DNA of 64,000 nt from Citrobacter koseri. GTDB taxonomy: Bacteria > Pseudomonadota > Gammaproteobacteria > Enterobacterales > Enterobacteriaceae. The first letter of the stretch is position 1. Every line of letters begins with the position of its first letter. Where the stretch lies: the NCBI GenBank assembly GCA_900446925.1, contig UAVY01000001.1, forward strand, positions 1-64,000, given 5' to 3'. Under the pieces are notes generated by a model, which saw only the letters and a program-made list of their open reading frames with translations, was not told the DNA's origin and searched no databases. Positions 18,993 to 30,764 of the stretch are shown piece after piece. The position numbers were made by a program, and so were the translations under genes.

Positions 18993-19322
18993 ATGTTGAT
19001 CTTTGAAGGCAAAGAAATCAGTACGGATAGCGAAGGCTATTTAAAAGAGACTGCGGAATGGAGCGAACCTCTGGCAGTCGCGATTGCTGAAAAGGAAGGT
19101 ATTACCCTCTCTCCTGAACACTGGGAAGTGGTGCGTTTTGTACGTGATTTCTACCTGGAGTTTAATACGTCTCCGGCCATCCGCATGCTGGTGAAAGCAA
19201 TGGCAAATAAGTTTGGCGAAGAAAAAGGCAACAGCCGCTACCTGTATCGCCTGTTTCCGAAAGGCCCGGCAAAGCAGGCAACGAAGATTGCTGGCCTGCC
19301 TAAACCGGTGAAATGTATTTAA
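18993..19322 (+). CDS. tusE: TusE, sulfur-carrier protein for tRNA 2-thiolation
   Basis: 109-aa DsrC/TusE family protein. It accepts persulfide sulfur from TusBCD and hands it to MnmA for 2-thiouridine synthesis in tRNA wobble positions. The family's essential C-terminal cysteine is the penultimate residue (PVKCI). The N-terminus is [18 protein letters not shown]. Frame intact. Its 3' end overlaps that of the convergent acyP by 4 nt. Confidence 0.97.
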   Translation: MLIFEGKEISTDSEGYLKETAEWSEPLAVAIAEKEGITLSPEHWEVVRFVRDFYLEFNTSPAIRMLVKAMANKFGEEKGNSRYLYRLFPKGPAKQATKIAGLPKPVKCI

Positions 19323-19600
19323 TAGCGGATACGGAAACCTGTTAACTCCTCGCCAGGACGATGTGGCTCACTCAGAACCCTGTCTACCCTGGCGCTACGT
19401 GGCCCACCATCCTTCAGCCACTTCATCAGTTTATCCACCTGTTCACTTTCGCCACAGGCCACCACCTCCACGCTTCCATCATCCAGATTGCGCGCATAGC
19501 CCGTCAGCCCCAGGCGCTGCGCTTCATGCTGCGTGGTATAGCGAAAACCAACGCCCTGAACCCGACCGTGTACCCAGGCGATTATGCAAACTTTCGACAT
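19319..19600 (-). CDS. acyP: AcyP, acylphosphatase
   Basis: 93-aa acylphosphatase hydrolysing acyl phosphates. The start [20 protein letters not shown] at 19600 has an AAGGAG Shine-Dalgarno upstream. The phosphate-binding loop GRVQGVGFR contains the catalytic arginine, and the catalytic Asn is in [13 protein letters not shown]. Frame intact. Divergent from rlmI and convergent with tusE. Confidence 0.97.
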   Translation of the reverse strand: MSKVCIIAWVHGRVQGVGFRYTTQHEAQRLGLTGYARNLDDGSVEVVACGESEQVDKLMKWLKDGGPRSARVDRVLSEPHRPGEELTGFRIRY

Positions 19601-19694
19601 TGTTGTGCTCCTTATCATCGCGGGGCGCGTTGCAAATCCTCGCAAAACTCAGGACAATGGCGCCCATTTCTTTGATTCGACAGAATAGCAAATT

Positions 19695-20885
19695 ATGAGT
19701 GTACGTTTAGTGTTAGCCAAAGGGCGCGAAAAATCTTTACTTCGTCGCCATCCGTGGGTCTTTTCCGGTGCCGTAGCCCGAATGGAAGGTAAAGCCAGCC
19801 TCGGTGAAACCATCGATATTGTTGACCATCAGGGTAAATGGTTAGCGCGCGGCGCCTATTCTCCCACCTCGCAAATTCGTGCACGCGTCTGGACATTCGA
19901 TCAGGCGGAATCCATCGACATTGCGTTCTTCACTCGTCGTCTGCACCAGGCGCAACAGTGGCGCGACTGGCTGGCGAAAAAAGACGGGCTGGACAGCTAC
20001 CGTCTGATCGCCGGTGAATCCGATGGCTTGCCGGGCATCACTATCGACCGCTTCGGTAACTTCCTGGTTCTGCAACTATTGAGCGCAGGCGCGGAATATC
20101 AACGCGCCGCGCTGATCAGCGCATTGCAAACGCAGTATCCCGAATGTGCGATCTACGACCGCAGCGACGTCACCGTGCGTAAAAAAGAGGGGATGGAACT
20201 CACCCAGGGGCCTGTCACTGGCGAACTGCCGCCTGCCCTGCTGCCCATCGAAGAGCATGGCATGAAGCTGCTGGTAGATATTCAGGGGGGTCATAAGACA
20301 GGCTATTACCTCGATCAGCGTGACAGCCGCCTGGCGACGCGTCGCTATGTGGAAAACCAGCGCGTGCTGAACTGCTTCTCCTATACCGGCGGTTTTGCCG
20401 TGTCGGCACTGATGGGCGGTTGCCGTCAGGTGGTGAGCGTTGATACATCGCAGGAAGCGCTGGATATCGCGAAGCAAAACGTTGAGCTGAACAAACTGGA
20501 TCTGAGCAAAGCCGAGTTTGTGCGTGACGATGTGTTCAAACTGCTGCGCGCCTATCGCGATCGTGGAGAGAAATTCGACGTCATCGTGATGGACCCACCG
20601 AAGTTCGTCGAAAATAAAAGCCAGCTGATGGGGGCCTGTCGCGGCTATAAAGATATCAACATGCTGGCTATCCAGTTGTTGAATCCGGGCGGCGTGCTGT
20701 TGACGTTCTCCTGTTCCGGCCTGATGACCACAGATTTATTTCAGAAAATCATTGCAGATGCCGCAATAGATGCCGGTCGTGATGTACAATTTATAGAGCA
20801 GTTCCGTCAGGCTGCCGATCATCCGGTGATCGCTACCTACCCGGAAGGGCTGTATCTGAAAGGGTTTGCCTGTCGCGTCATGTAA
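19695..20885 (+). CDS. rlmI: RlmI, 23S rRNA m5C1962 methyltransferase
   Basis: 396-aa SAM-dependent methyltransferase for 23S rRNA C1962. An N-terminal PUA domain (about 1-80, [20 protein letters not shown]) is followed by a central domain. The Rossmann methyltransferase begins at [19 protein letters not shown] (SAM motif I), with motif [15 protein letters not shown] and LLTFSCSG near the end. Frame intact. Confidence 0.97.
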   Translation: MSVRLVLAKGREKSLLRRHPWVFSGAVARMEGKASLGETIDIVDHQGKWLARGAYSPTSQIRARVWTFDQAESIDIAFFTRRLHQAQQWRDWLAKKDGLDSYRLIAGESDGLPGITIDRFGNFLVLQLLSAGAEYQRAALISALQTQYPECAIYDRSDVTVRKKEGMELTQGPVTGELPPALLPIEEHGMKLLVDIQGGHKTGYYLDQRDSRLATRRYVENQRVLNCFSYTGGFAVSALMGGCRQVVSVDTSQEALDIAKQNVELNKLDLSKAEFVRDDVFKLLRAYRDRGEKFDVIVMDPPKFVENKSQLMGACRGYKDINMLAIQLLNPGGVLLTFSCSGLMTTDLFQKIIADAAIDAGRDVQFIEQFRQAADHPVIATYPEGLYLKGFACRVM

Positions 20886-21260
<375 letters not shown>

Positions 21261-21271
21261 TTCAACGTAAA

Positions 21272-21306
21272 ATGCCCGATAGCGCGACGCTTATCGGGCT
21301 TACACG
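21272..21306. repeat. REP-like inverted repeat
   Basis: TGCCCGATAGCGCGACGCTT followed by ATCGGGCTTACA, with stems GCCCGATA/TATCGGGC. A typical repetitive extragenic palindrome between convergent hspQ and yccU. Confidence 0.75.
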
Positions 21307-21320
21307 CTATGTCTGAGCCC

Positions 21321-21735
21321 TTATTTCGCCAGCCCTAAACGCGGAATCTCTATTGCCGGACAGCGATCCATCACGACTTTCAATCCCGCATTTCGCGCCA
21401 GCACGGCGGCCTGCTCATTAATTACGCCCAGTTGCATCCATAAGGTCCTCGCGCCAATGGCGATAGCTTCCTGCGCGACGCCCCATGCGGCTTCTGAATT
21501 ACGGAAGACATCAACCATATCGACCCTTTCCGGTATGTCCGTCAGCTTCGCATAGCCTTTCTGCCCCAACAACGTGGTTCCGGCCCACCTTCGGCGAGAC
21601 AGGAATAACGTGGTAGCCCTGGTCGAGTAAATATTTCATCACACGGTAACTTGGGCGCTCGGGCTTATCACTTGCCCCCACCAGCGCGATGGTACGCGTG
21701 GACGTCAAAATGCCAGCGATATCGGTCTCTTTCAT
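21321..21735 (-). CDS. yccU: YccU, CoA-binding domain protein
   Basis: 137-aa single-domain CoA-binding (Rossmann) protein of unknown physiological role. The start is [20 protein letters not shown] at 21735; an ATG one codon earlier is possible. The nucleotide-binding loop is [14 protein letters not shown], and the C-terminus is [18 protein letters not shown]. One extra G near 21578 changes frame after VSPKV. Confidence 0.93.
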
Positions 21736-21908
21736 CATCTTTCTCCAGGCTGTTTTGCAAAGTGTACGACAAACCTGACATTGCAACCATTCATCCCATA
21801 CGGACGTATGAGAGCAAAAGCTAAAAATATGTCTATATGTTAGTAAACATGATTATCGAAAAATTTTGATACATTATTAACCGGGCGGTTTTTGGACAGG
21901 AGAACCCT

Positions 21909-22571
21909 ATGAAAACCGGCATTATAACCATGTTATTCGTTCTGTATTTGCCGGTAACCGCCTTTGCCACGACCCTTCGTCTTTCAAATGACATTGACCT
22001 TTTAGTGTTAGACGGCAAAAAAGTCTCCAGTTCATTGCTGCGCGGCGCGGACAGCATCGAACTGGACAACGGCCCGCATCAGCTTGTGTTTCGCGTTGAG
22101 AAAACCATTCGCCTGTCCAGCCACGAGGAACGACTCTACATTTCTCCCCCGCTGGTGATCAGCTTTAACACGCAACTCATCAGCCAGGTCAATTTTCATC
22201 TTCCGCATCTGGAAACCGAACGAGAAGCCGCGCATTTTTCCACCACGCCGCGTCTGGAACTGCTGGACGGCGACGCGATGCCGATTCCGGTCAAACTGGA
22301 TATTCTGGCAATCACCTCGACCGCCAAAATCATTGATTACGAAACCGAAACTGAGCGCTACAACAAAGCCGATAAACGCGCCTCCTTGCCGCAGTTCGCC
22401 ACGATGATGGCCGATGACAGCACGCTGCTTTCCGGGATCTCTGAGCTGGACGCCGTTCCGCCGCAGTCTCAGGCACTCACGGAGCAGCGACTCAAATACT
22501 GGTTCAAACAAGCCGATCCGCAAACGCGTAATAACTTCCTGCAATGGGCGGAAAAACAACCGCCTTCCTGA
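21909..22571 (+). CDS. yccT: YccT, DUF2057 secreted protein
   Basis: 220 aa with a signal peptide ([20 protein letters not shown]) and a mature DUF2057 domain ([20 protein letters not shown]...[15 protein letters not shown]). In E. coli it has been linked to curli regulation (CsgI); the molecular role is not settled. Frame intact. Monocistronic, between yccU and mgsA. Confidence 0.95.
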   Translation: MKTGIITMLFVLYLPVTAFATTLRLSNDIDLLVLDGKKVSSSLLRGADSIELDNGPHQLVFRVEKTIRLSSHEERLYISPPLVISFNTQLISQVNFHLPHLETEREAAHFSTTPRLELLDGDAMPIPVKLDILAITSTAKIIDYETETERYNKADKRASLPQFATMMADDSTLLSGISELDAVPPQSQALTEQRLKYWFKQADPQTRNNFLQWAEKQPPS

Positions 22572-22686
22572 CATTTTATGTCGACGCTGGCGAGTATGAC
22601 GAGTCGGCGCGCATTTTTTTCGTCTTTCTCTTGCAGCGTCAAGCGCTTCCAGTACTCTGTAGCAAGGTTAACTACGGAATTGAACT

Positions 22687-23145
22687 ATGGAACTGACGAC
22701 TCGCACCTTGCCTGCGCGCAAACACATTGCTCTGGTGGCGCACGACCACTGCAAACAGATGTTAATGAGCTGGGTGGAACGCCACCAGCCGCTGCTGGAA
22801 AAGCACGAGCTTTATGCCACAGGCACAACCGGAAACTTAATTCAACGCGCCACGGGTATGAACGTTAACGCAATGCTGAGCGGCCCGATGGGCGGCGATC
22901 AGCAGGTCGGCGCCCTGATCTCTGAAGGGAAGATTGATGTGCTGATTTTCTTCTGGGACCCGCTCAATGCCGTTCCGCACGATCCAGATGTGAAGGCGCT
23001 CCTGCGTCTGGCTACGGTGTGGAACATTCCGGTCGCCACCAACGCGTCTACGGCTGACTTTATTGTCCAGTCTCCCCATTTTAACGATGCCGTGGATATC
23101 CTGATCCCGGATTATCAACGTTACCTGGCTGAACGCCTGAAATAA
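22687..23145 (+). CDS. mgsA: MgsA, methylglyoxal synthase
   Basis: 152-aa enzyme converting dihydroxyacetone phosphate to methylglyoxal and phosphate, a bypass of lower glycolysis. Motifs: [11 protein letters not shown], the phosphate-binding loop [24 protein letters not shown], the catalytic Asp in [14 protein letters not shown], and VPVATN-like [10 protein letters not shown]. Frame intact. Confidence 0.97.
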   Translation: MELTTRTLPARKHIALVAHDHCKQMLMSWVERHQPLLEKHELYATGTTGNLIQRATGMNVNAMLSGPMGGDQQVGALISEGKIDVLIFFWDPLNAVPHDPDVKALLRLATVWNIPVATNASTADFIVQSPHFNDAVDILIPDYQRYLAERLK

Positions 23146-23176
23146 CGCTCCCAAAGGCGGCACAAGCCGCCTGCTC

Positions 23177-25231
23177 TTAAGGCTTCCTCGCCACCGGCAC
23201 GTCCAGATGCTTAAGATCGTCCACAAAGCGCGACGGATTCTCTTTGTTAAATAACAACCAGACCCGATGCCGGGCGCGCGTCAGCGCCACATACAGCAGT
23301 CGCCGCTCTTCCGCATCCGAGAAATCCTCCACCTGCGGCAGTAATGCTTCTTCCATAATCGACTCGCGCGCAGGCGCCGGGAAACCATCACTGCCTTCCT
23401 GTAGCCCGACAATAATCACATAGTCAGCCTGCTGGCCCTTACTGGCATGGATGGTCATAAAATCCAGTTGCAGCTTAGGCCAGCGGGTCGCCGCTTTTTC
23501 AAGACTGGCTGGCTTCAGATGGTGGTAGCGCGCCAGCACCAGAATGCGCTCATCCTCTTTCGCATATCCTGAAAGCTTATCCAGCAAGGCATCCAGCTGG
23601 TTTTCATCCAGTAACGTTACCGCTTTCTTATCGCCCGCCGTCAGACTGTTAAGCGGCTTTTTGAGCTGATGCGGATTTTGTTGGATAAAACGATTGGCGA
23701 TTTCGCCAATGCGCCCGTTAAAACGGTAGGTTGTGTCGAGGTCACAGCGATCGCCTTCGCCAAAAGAGTGATGAAACGCGGTCGTTAAAGAGAGCTGCGC
23801 CCCGCTGAAACGGTAAATCGCCTGCCAGTCATCGCCAACGGCAAACAGCGTGGTATGCGAATTTTGTTTGCGCAGCGCCGCCAGCAATGCCGCACGCTGC
23901 GGGGAGATATCCTGAAATTCGTCCACCAGAATATGTTTCCAGGGACTGATAAAACGCCCCTTTTCCAGGATAACGATCGCCTGGTGGATAAGCCCGGAGA
24001 AATCGACGGCGTTCTCCTCTTTCAGCGCGCCTTTCCACGCTTTCAGCAACGGCGCCATCAATTTGATGCGCTTACCGAACAGATCGCGAATCTCTTCAGG
24101 CGCACTGGCGATCATCTCAGCCTGAGCGCCGCCATGCATTCGCATCAGGCTCACCCAACGGTCCAGCCGGGAGGCCAGACGGCGCTGTAGCTTTTCATCA
24201 TCCCAGAAATTGCCCTCAGGCAGCGGCCATTGCATTTCCTCTTCCAGCCACTGCCGCCACCCTTTCGCCTGCGCTTTTTTCTCGCTGCACTGCTGACGCC
24301 AGGTTTTGATGAACAGTTTATGTCGCGCGGCAGCGTCGTTTTCCAGTTTGCTGATGGTCGGGACTTTCTTACTCCCCTGCTGAATGATATGCAGCGCCAG
24401 GGCGTGGAACGTACGGGCCGGTGATCGCGTCCGTATGCAATCTTTCACGAATGCGTTCGTCCATCTCTTCTGCGGCCTTGCGGCCAAAGGCCAGCAGCAG
24501 AATTTGCTCAGCCGCCGCTTCCCCCCTGGCTAACAGCCAGCCTGCGCGCGCGACCAGCACAGACGTCTTACCGCTCCCGGCTCCCGCAAGCACCAGCAAA
24601 GAATGTTCACCATTGACCACTGCTCTGGCCTGCGCCGGATTCAGCGGCGAGGACTCAATGTTCTGGAAGAAGTCAGCATATTCCGTCAGCATCACCTCGG
24701 TATAGGCCTGGTTATGCTGCTGGCGGCATCCCTCGATATCGTTCAACCATGCCAGACAGCTACGCCAGGCATCGCGGCAGTTCTCGAACTCCTCTAGGCG
24801 ATTAACCGGCAGCGGTAACGCAGCAAAAGCGCGGCGAATGTGTTGCTGTAATCCTGACGTTTGCTCGCGCGTTAACCACCGTTTTTCTCCTGTTCGCTCG
24901 GCAATAAGATCCCGTTGTTCCTGTAAAACCCGGGCCGCCACCTCGCTCATCTCCTGGCTCCAGCGCTGCCAGTGCGCATCCAGGTAGTGATGAAAACGCT
25001 GCGTCTCTGCCCATTCAGTACCGTGCAGACGCACCACTTTGTCATCCGGGAGGACAAACTCAAGCTCCCCCCACACCAGTCCCGTTTACAATGAATAGCC
25101 AGTAACTGATTGAATGGAATAAGATACTCGTGGCGATCGCCCGAGACTTTAATACCGGCATTGAGAATAACGGCCCGATCGTACGGGTGTTGCGCCAGAC
25201 GTTTTCCAAGAGAAGTTGCTTTCAGTTCCAT
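23177..25231 (-). CDS. helD: HelD, DNA helicase IV (UvrD/Rep superfamily)
   Basis: 684-aa SF1A helicase, exactly the E. coli length once a missing G near 25095 and an extra C near 24418 are corrected. N-terminal domain MELKATSLGKRLAQHPYDRA; Walker A LVLAGAGSGKTS; Walker B HILVDEFQDISP; QAIYRFSGAQ; TIHASKGQQADYV (motif V); YVALTRARHRVWLLF (motif VI). It unwinds DNA 3' to 5' and acts in recombination. Divergent from yccF. Confidence 0.95.
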
Positions 25232-25354
25232 GACTCAGCGAATCCAGACGAAGAGTATTTCTTGTCAGTGTAACCGCCAGAGAAAACGTGCTCCAGCCCA
25301 AAAAAACGTTACAATTGCCTGCAATCACAGAAAACCAGAGTTAGCCGAGGGTTT

Positions 25355-25801
25355 ATGCGTACTGTTCTGAATATTTTAAATTTTGTATTGGGTGGTTTTG
25401 CCACCACTCTGGCCTGGCTGCTGGCCACACTCGTCAGCATCGTGCTCATTTTCACATTACCGTTAACCCGCTCATGCTGGGAGATTACAAAACTTTCGCT
25501 GCTTCCCTACGGCAATGAAGCCGTTCATGTTGACGAGCTGAACCCGGCAGGAAAAAGCACGCTGTTGAATACCGGCGGTACGGTACTCAATGTTTTCTGG
25601 CTGATCGTCTTTGGCTGGTGGCTCTGCCTGATGCACATCGCCTCCGGCATTGCGCAATGCATTACGATCATCGGCATTCCCGTCGGCATCGCGAATTTTA
25701 AAATCGCCGCCATTGCGCTCTGGCCGGTAGGACGTCGCGTGGTTTCCGTAGAGACAGCTCGCGCGGCGCGTGAAGCCAGTGCGCGTCGCCGCTTTGAGTA
25801 A
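25355..25801 (+). CDS. yccF: YccF, inner-membrane protein
   Basis: 148-aa YccF-family membrane protein, possibly with duplicated YccF domains, with hydrophobic segments LGGFATTLAWLLATLVSIVL and VFWLIVFGWWLCLMHIAS. Function unknown. Frame intact. It ends 9 nt before yccS and is probably co-transcribed with it. Confidence 0.95.
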   Translation: MRTVLNILNFVLGGFATTLAWLLATLVSIVLIFTLPLTRSCWEITKLSLLPYGNEAVHVDELNPAGKSTLLNTGGTVLNVFWLIVFGWWLCLMHIASGIAQCITIIGIPVGIANFKIAAIALWPVGRRVVSVETARAAREASARRRFE

Positions 25802-25810
25802 TCAGGACTG

Positions 25811-27970
25811 ATGGCCTTTATGTTAAGTCCCTTGCTCAAACGCTATACCTGGAACAGCACCTGGCTGTATTACGTTCGCATTTTTATCGCGCTATGCGGC
25901 ACAACGGCCCTGCCCTGGTGGTTGGGCGATGTCAAACTCACCATACCGTTAACGCTCGGTATGGTCGCCGCCGCCCTGACCGATCTGGATGATCGTCTCA
26001 CCGGGCGTCTGCGCAATTTAATCATCACATTAATCTGTTTTTTTATCGCCTCCGCTTCCGTGGAACTGCTCTTTCCCTGGCCGTGGCTGTTCGCAATTGG
26101 ATTAACGCTCTCTACCAGCGGATTTATTCTGCTCGGCGGTTTTAGGGCAGCGTTACGCCACCATTGCTTTCGGGGCGCTGCTTATCGCTATTTACACGAT
26201 GCTGGGCACCTCGCTTTACGACCAGTGGTATCAACAGCCCATTCTGCTCCTTGCTGGCGCCGTATGGTACAACCTGCTGACGCTGACCGGGCATCTGCTC
26301 TTCCCGATTCGCCCCCTACAGGATAATCTGGCGCGCAGCTACGAACAGCTGGCACGCTACCTGGAGTTGAAGTCGCGCTTGTTTGACCCGGATATCGAGG
26401 ATGAAAGCCAGGCGCCGCTGTATGATTTAGCGCTGGCCAACGGACAACTGATGGCGACGCTGAATCAGACGAAAAGTCTCTCTTCTTACCCGCTTACGCG
26501 GCGACCGGGGGCAACGGGGGAACCCGTCGCACGCTGCACTACTATTTTGTCGCGCAGGATATTCACGAGCGTGCAAGCTCATCGCATATTCAGTATCAGA
26601 CGTTGCGCGATCATTTCCGCCACAGCGACGTGATGTTCCGTTTCCAGCGCCTGATGTCGATGCAGGGGCAAGCCTGTATGCAGCTCTCACGCTGTATATT
26701 ACTGCGTACGCCTTATCAGCATGATCCACACTTTGAACGCGCGTTTACCCATATTGATGCGGCGCTCGAACGTATGCGCGCCGCTGGAGCATCCGCTGAC
26801 TTACTCAAAACACTGGGCTTTTTGTTGTCCAATCTGCGGGCGATTGATGCGCAACTGGCGACGATTGAATCCGAGCAGGCGCAGGCAATGCCGCGTAGCG
26901 AATCAGAAAACCTGCTTGCCGACGACAGCCCTCATGGATTCAGCGATATCTGGCTACGTCTGAGCCGTAACTTCACTCCCGATTCAGCGCTATTTCGCCA
27001 CGCGGTGCGTATGTCGCTGGTGCTCTGCGTCGGTTACGCGCTGATCCAGATTACCGGCATGACTCACGGTTACTGGATCCTGCTCACCAGCCTGTTCGTC
27101 TGCCAGCCTAACTATAACGCCACGCGGCACCGGCTGGCGCTGAGGGTCATCGGGACGCTGGTCGGCGTCGCCATTGGTATACCAATCTTGTGGTTTGTCC
27201 CCTCGCTTGAAGGCCAGTTGATACTGCTGGTCATCACCGGCGTCCTGTTTTTTGCTTTTCGAAACGTACAGTATGCCCATGCGACGATGTTCATCACCCT
27301 GCTGGTGCTACTCTGTTTTAACCTGCTGGGTGAAGGCTTCGAAGTTGCCTTGCCGCGCGTGATCGATACGCTGATCGGCTGTGCGATCGCGTGGGCCGCC
27401 GTCAGCTTTATCTGGCCCGACTGGCGCTTTCGTAACCTGCCGTGTGTCCTGCAACGGGCCACGGATGCGAACTGCCGCTACCTGGACGCGATCCTTGAGC
27501 AGTATCATCAGGGGCGGGATAACCGGCTGGCCTACCGCATTGCCCGCCGTGACGCCCACAACCGCGATGCCGAGCTGGCCTCGGTGGTGTCGAATATGTC
27601 CAGCGAACCCGACGTCACTGCCGAAACTCGTGAGGCGGCGTTCCGGTTACTCTGCCTCAATCATACCTTTACCAGCTATATCTCTGCTCTGGGCGCGCAT
27701 CGCGAACAGCTCACCAACCCGGATGTCCTGGCGCTGCTGGATGATGCAGTGTGTTATGTCGATGATGCGCTTCACCATCAACCCGCCGATGAACAGCGCG
27801 TTCACCAGGAGCTGGCAAGCCTGAAAGATCGGATTCAGCACCTGGAGCCAAAACCAGACAGTAAAGAACCCCTGGTGGTGCAACAAGTCGGCCTGCTCAT
27901 TGCATTACTGCCTGAGATTGGTCGTTTACAGCGGCAAATCACGCCGTCGCCTTCTGGCGCTCCGGCGTAA
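25811..27970 (+). CDS. yccS: YccS, fusaric-acid-resistance-like inner-membrane protein
   Basis: About 718-aa protein of the YccS/YhfK, FUSC-like family. An N-terminal membrane block (LLKRYTWNSTWLYYVRIFIA, LTIPLTLGMVAAALTDL) is followed by a long soluble helical domain (about 190-380). A second membrane block (ALIQITGMTHGYWILLTSLF, TRHRLALRVIGTLVGVAIGI) and a C-terminal cytoplasmic domain follow. An extra T near 26143 and an extra A near 26475 split it into three frames. Start MAFMLSPLLK at 25811; MLSPLLK at 25820 is possible. The 3' end overlaps convergent sxy by 32 nt. Confidence 0.94.
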
Positions 27971-28562
27971 GCGACTGCGCCCACTCAGCAAGCTCCTGGC
28001 GGCGTACCGCCGGGAGCGCCGCTTCATGTACGCCAGCAATCGCCCCTTCTAACGCATAGAGAATTTTCACCGTCAGCAGCTTATTGCTCTCTCTTAGCCG
28101 CAGCCAACACATTTTTGCGCCGAGTATCCGCAATGTGTTTTCATCATTAATTCCGGCCTCATGCAGAAGGTTCTCCAGATGAAACGTCACGTTTGGCAGA
28201 TTCTTCAATCGACGTTGTGAAAAACGGGTACGTTTTTCTTTTATGGCAGCATCCAGCGAATACTGTGATAAAAGCACCAGTTGTTGTTGATCGCGCCATA
28301 AGCTTTCATCCACCCGGTAATAATTCAACATAACGGGACGGCCACGTTTCATAAATGTTAACCAGACGGGGGAATGCTTCACACAGTACGCGACGCTTTG
28401 CTCACAGGCGCGCAGGTATAGCTCTCCCTCAGCCACCATCGCAAACACCGTATCCTCGATTGTCAGGCTGTAGCTACCAAACAGCGAACGATAGTGAACC
28501 GTGCCCAGAGAGGCTAAATATTCTTGTGATTTATAGATCTTGTCATAGGAACGTAATTTCAT
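27939..28562 (-). CDS. sxy: Sxy/TfoX, competence co-activator with CRP
   Basis: 207-aa TfoX family protein with N-terminal (SYDKIYKSQEYLASLGTVHY, ITIEDTVFAMV-like) and C-terminal TfoX domains. In E. coli and Haemophilus it enables CRP to act at CRP-S sites that drive the DNA-uptake genes. Frame intact. Divergent from sulA. Confidence 0.95.
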   Translation of the reverse strand: MKLRSYDKIYKSQEYLASLGTVHYRSLFGSYSLTIEDTVFAMVAEGELYLRACEQSVAYCVKHSPVWLTFMKRGRPVMLNYYRVDESLWRDQQQLVLLSQYSLDAAIKEKRTRFSQRRLKNLPNVTFHLENLLHEAGINDENTLRILGAKMCWLRLRESNKLLTVKILYALEGAIAGVHEAALPAVRRQELAEWAQSLTPERQKATA

Positions 28563-28737
28563 AAAATCCCTTTTAAATCATAAAGTAAAAGAATGATTTG
28601 CAGTAACAGATCCGTTAATGACGAAAATAGGCAACTTATTCTCAGTGAGCAAGATGAATTTCATTTTTACGGCGACAACAGATAAAAATTGCGAGTCTGT
28701 TTCCGAAAATAGGGTTGATCTTTATTGGCGGCAGGGT

Positions 28738-28757
28738 TACTGTATATCCATACAGTA
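28738..28757 (+). promoter_or_regulatory. sulA: LexA box overlapping the sulA -10
   Basis: TACTGTATATCCATACAGTA, a near-perfect SOS box (CTGT-N8-ACAG), 21 nt before the sulA ATG. A -35 TTGATC at 28715-28720 lies 17 nt upstream of TACTGT, so LexA would sit directly on the promoter. Confidence 0.95.
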
Positions 28758-28778
28758 ACTCACAGGGCTGGATTGATT

Positions 28779-29288
28779 ATGTACACTTCAGGCTATGCAA
28801 ATCGTTCTTCGTTGTTCTCTTCCACTGCGGGCAGCATTGCGCGCGTCTCTTCAGAGAACACCACCGCCGGGCTTATTAGCGAAGTGGTCTATCGCGAGGA
28901 CCAGCCCATGATGACGCAATTACTGCTTTTACCGCTGCTGCAACAATTAGGTCAGCAATCACGCTGGCAGCTCTGGCTGACGCCGCAACAAAAGCTGAGC
29001 CGGGAATGGGTTCAATCTGCGGGGCTGCCTTTAACAAAAGTGATGCAGATTAGCCAACTTTCTCCATGCCATACGCTGGAGTCGATGATTCGCGCATTGC
29101 GGACGGGCAACTACAGCGTCGTTATCGGTTGGCTGGCGGATGAGCTTAGCGAAGAAGAACACACCCGGCTTGCGCAAGCGGCAGATGAGGGAAATGCGAT
29201 GGGATTTATCATGCGTCCTGTGAGCGCACACGCTCATGCCACGAGACACCATTCCGGGCTAAAAATTCACTCAAATTTATATCATTGA
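28779..29288 (+). CDS. sulA: SulA, SOS cell-division inhibitor
   Basis: 169-aa inhibitor that binds FtsZ and blocks Z-ring assembly during the SOS response; degraded by Lon. The start is [20 protein letters not shown] at 28779. The C-terminal HSNLYH resembles the Lon-recognition tail (ends in ...YH). A LexA box lies just upstream. Frame intact. Confidence 0.96.
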   Translation: MYTSGYANRSSLFSSTAGSIARVSSENTTAGLISEVVYREDQPMMTQLLLLPLLQQLGQQSRWQLWLTPQQKLSREWVQSAGLPLTKVMQISQLSPCHTLESMIRALRTGNYSVVIGWLADELSEEEHTRLAQAADEGNAMGFIMRPVSAHAHATRHHSGLKIHSNLYH

Positions 29289-29642
29289 GTGAAATTAGGA
29301 TTTATCCTGGAATTTTTTTTCTGCTCTTTCATCTGCTCTGAAGCTTAATACTTTTTGTGTGTGAATGCTTGTCAGAAGCGGTTTCCGCGATTTTCGCTGA
29401 GCGATTTCTCAGCAGGAAATGTTAAATATTATGTATACAAGCCTTTTTTTTCATATGCCTGACGGAGTTCACACTTGTAAGTTTTCAACTACGTTGTAGA
29501 CTTTACATCGCCAGGGGTGCTCGGCATAAGCCGCAGATATCGGTAGAGTAACTATTGAGCTGATCCCCCGGTGAAGGATTTAACCGTGTTATCTCGTTGG
29601 AGATATTCATGGCGTATTTTGGATGATAACGAGGCGCAAAAA
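29289..29642 (+). promoter_or_regulatory. ompA: ompA promoter and long 5' UTR
   Basis: A 354-nt spacer between sulA and ompA. The last part, from about 29490, is nearly identical to the ompA control region of E. coli as I recall it. That region has a stem-loop that stabilises the mRNA and the translation region ACGAGGCGCAAAAAATG targeted by the small RNA MicA. The upstream third shows nothing else recognisable apart from T-rich sequence after sulA. Confidence 0.7.
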
Positions 29643-30690
29643 ATGAAAAAGACAGCTATCGCGATTGCAGTGGCACTGGCTGGTTTCGCTACCGTAGCGC
29701 AGGCCGCTCCGAAAGATAACACCTGGTACACTGGTGCCAAACTGGGCTGGTCTCAGTTCCATGATGTTGGCAACAACCAGATCGACAACAACGGCCCGAC
29801 CCATGAAAGCCAACTGGGTGCCGGTGCGTTCGGTGGTTATCAGGTAAACCCGTACGTTGGTTTTGAAATGGGTTACGACTGGTTAGGTCGTATGCCATAC
29901 AAAGGCAACACTCAAAACGGTGCATTCAAAGCTCAGGGCGTTCAACTGACTGCTAAACTGGGTTATCCGATCACTGACGATCTGGATGTCTACACCCGTC
30001 TGGGTGGTATGGTTTGGCGCGCAGACGCTCAGAACAACACTGGCTTCAAAGATCACGATACCGGTGTTTCCCCAGTATTCGCTGGTGGCGTAGAGTACGC
30101 TGTAACGCGTGACATCGCTACCCGTCTGGAATACCAGTGGACTAACAACATCGGCGACGCAAACACCGTTGGCGGTCGTCCAGATAACGGCCTGCTGAGC
30201 GTTGGTGTTTCCTACCGTTTCGGCCAGCAGGAAGAAGCAGCTCCGGTTGCTCCAGCTCCGGCACCGGCTCCAGAAGTACAGGACCAAGCACTTCACTCTG
30301 AAGTCTGACGTTCTGTTCAACTTCAACAAAGCAACGCTGAAACCAGAAGGCCAGCAGGCTCTGGATCAGATGTACAGCCAGCTGAGCAACCTGGACCCGA
30401 AAGACGGTTCCGTCGTGGTTCTGGGCTTCACTGACCGTATCGGTTCCGACGCTTACAACCAGGGTCTGTCCGAAAAACGTGCTCAGTCTGTTGTTGATTA
30501 CCTGATCTCCAAAGGTATCCCGGCTGACAAAATCTCCGCACGCGGTATGGGCGAATCCAACCCGGTTACTGGCAACACCTGTGACAACGTGAAAGCTCGC
30601 GCTGCACTGATCGACTGCCTGGCCCCGGATCGTCGCGTTGAGATCGAAGTTAAAGGCGTTAAAGACGTTGTAACTCAGCCGCAGGCTTAA
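29643..30690 (+). CDS. ompA: OmpA, major outer-membrane porin/peptidoglycan anchor
   Basis: 348-aa precursor after removing one extra G near 30283. The signal peptide is [21 protein letters not shown], and the eight-stranded barrel starts [15 protein letters not shown]. The Pro-rich hinge [14 protein letters not shown] is followed by the OmpA/Pal-like peptidoglycan domain ([34 protein letters not shown]). Two cysteines lie near the end (GNTCDNV, LIDCLAP). Surface loops ([31 protein letters not shown]) differ from the E. coli and Salmonella sequences I recall, as expected for phage- and colicin-exposed loops. Confidence 0.97.
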
Positions 30691-30703
30691 GTTCCCGTCT
30701 AAT

Positions 30704-30731
30704 AAAAAACCCCGCACTGCGGGGTTTTTTT
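30704..30731 (+). terminator. ompA terminator
   Basis: AAAAAACCCCGC ACT GCGGGGTTTTTTT, a strong intrinsic terminator, nearly symmetrical, which may also serve the convergent matP. Confidence 0.95.
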
Positions 30732-30764
30732 CGTCTGAAACCAGAAGAAAGAAGAAACAAACCG

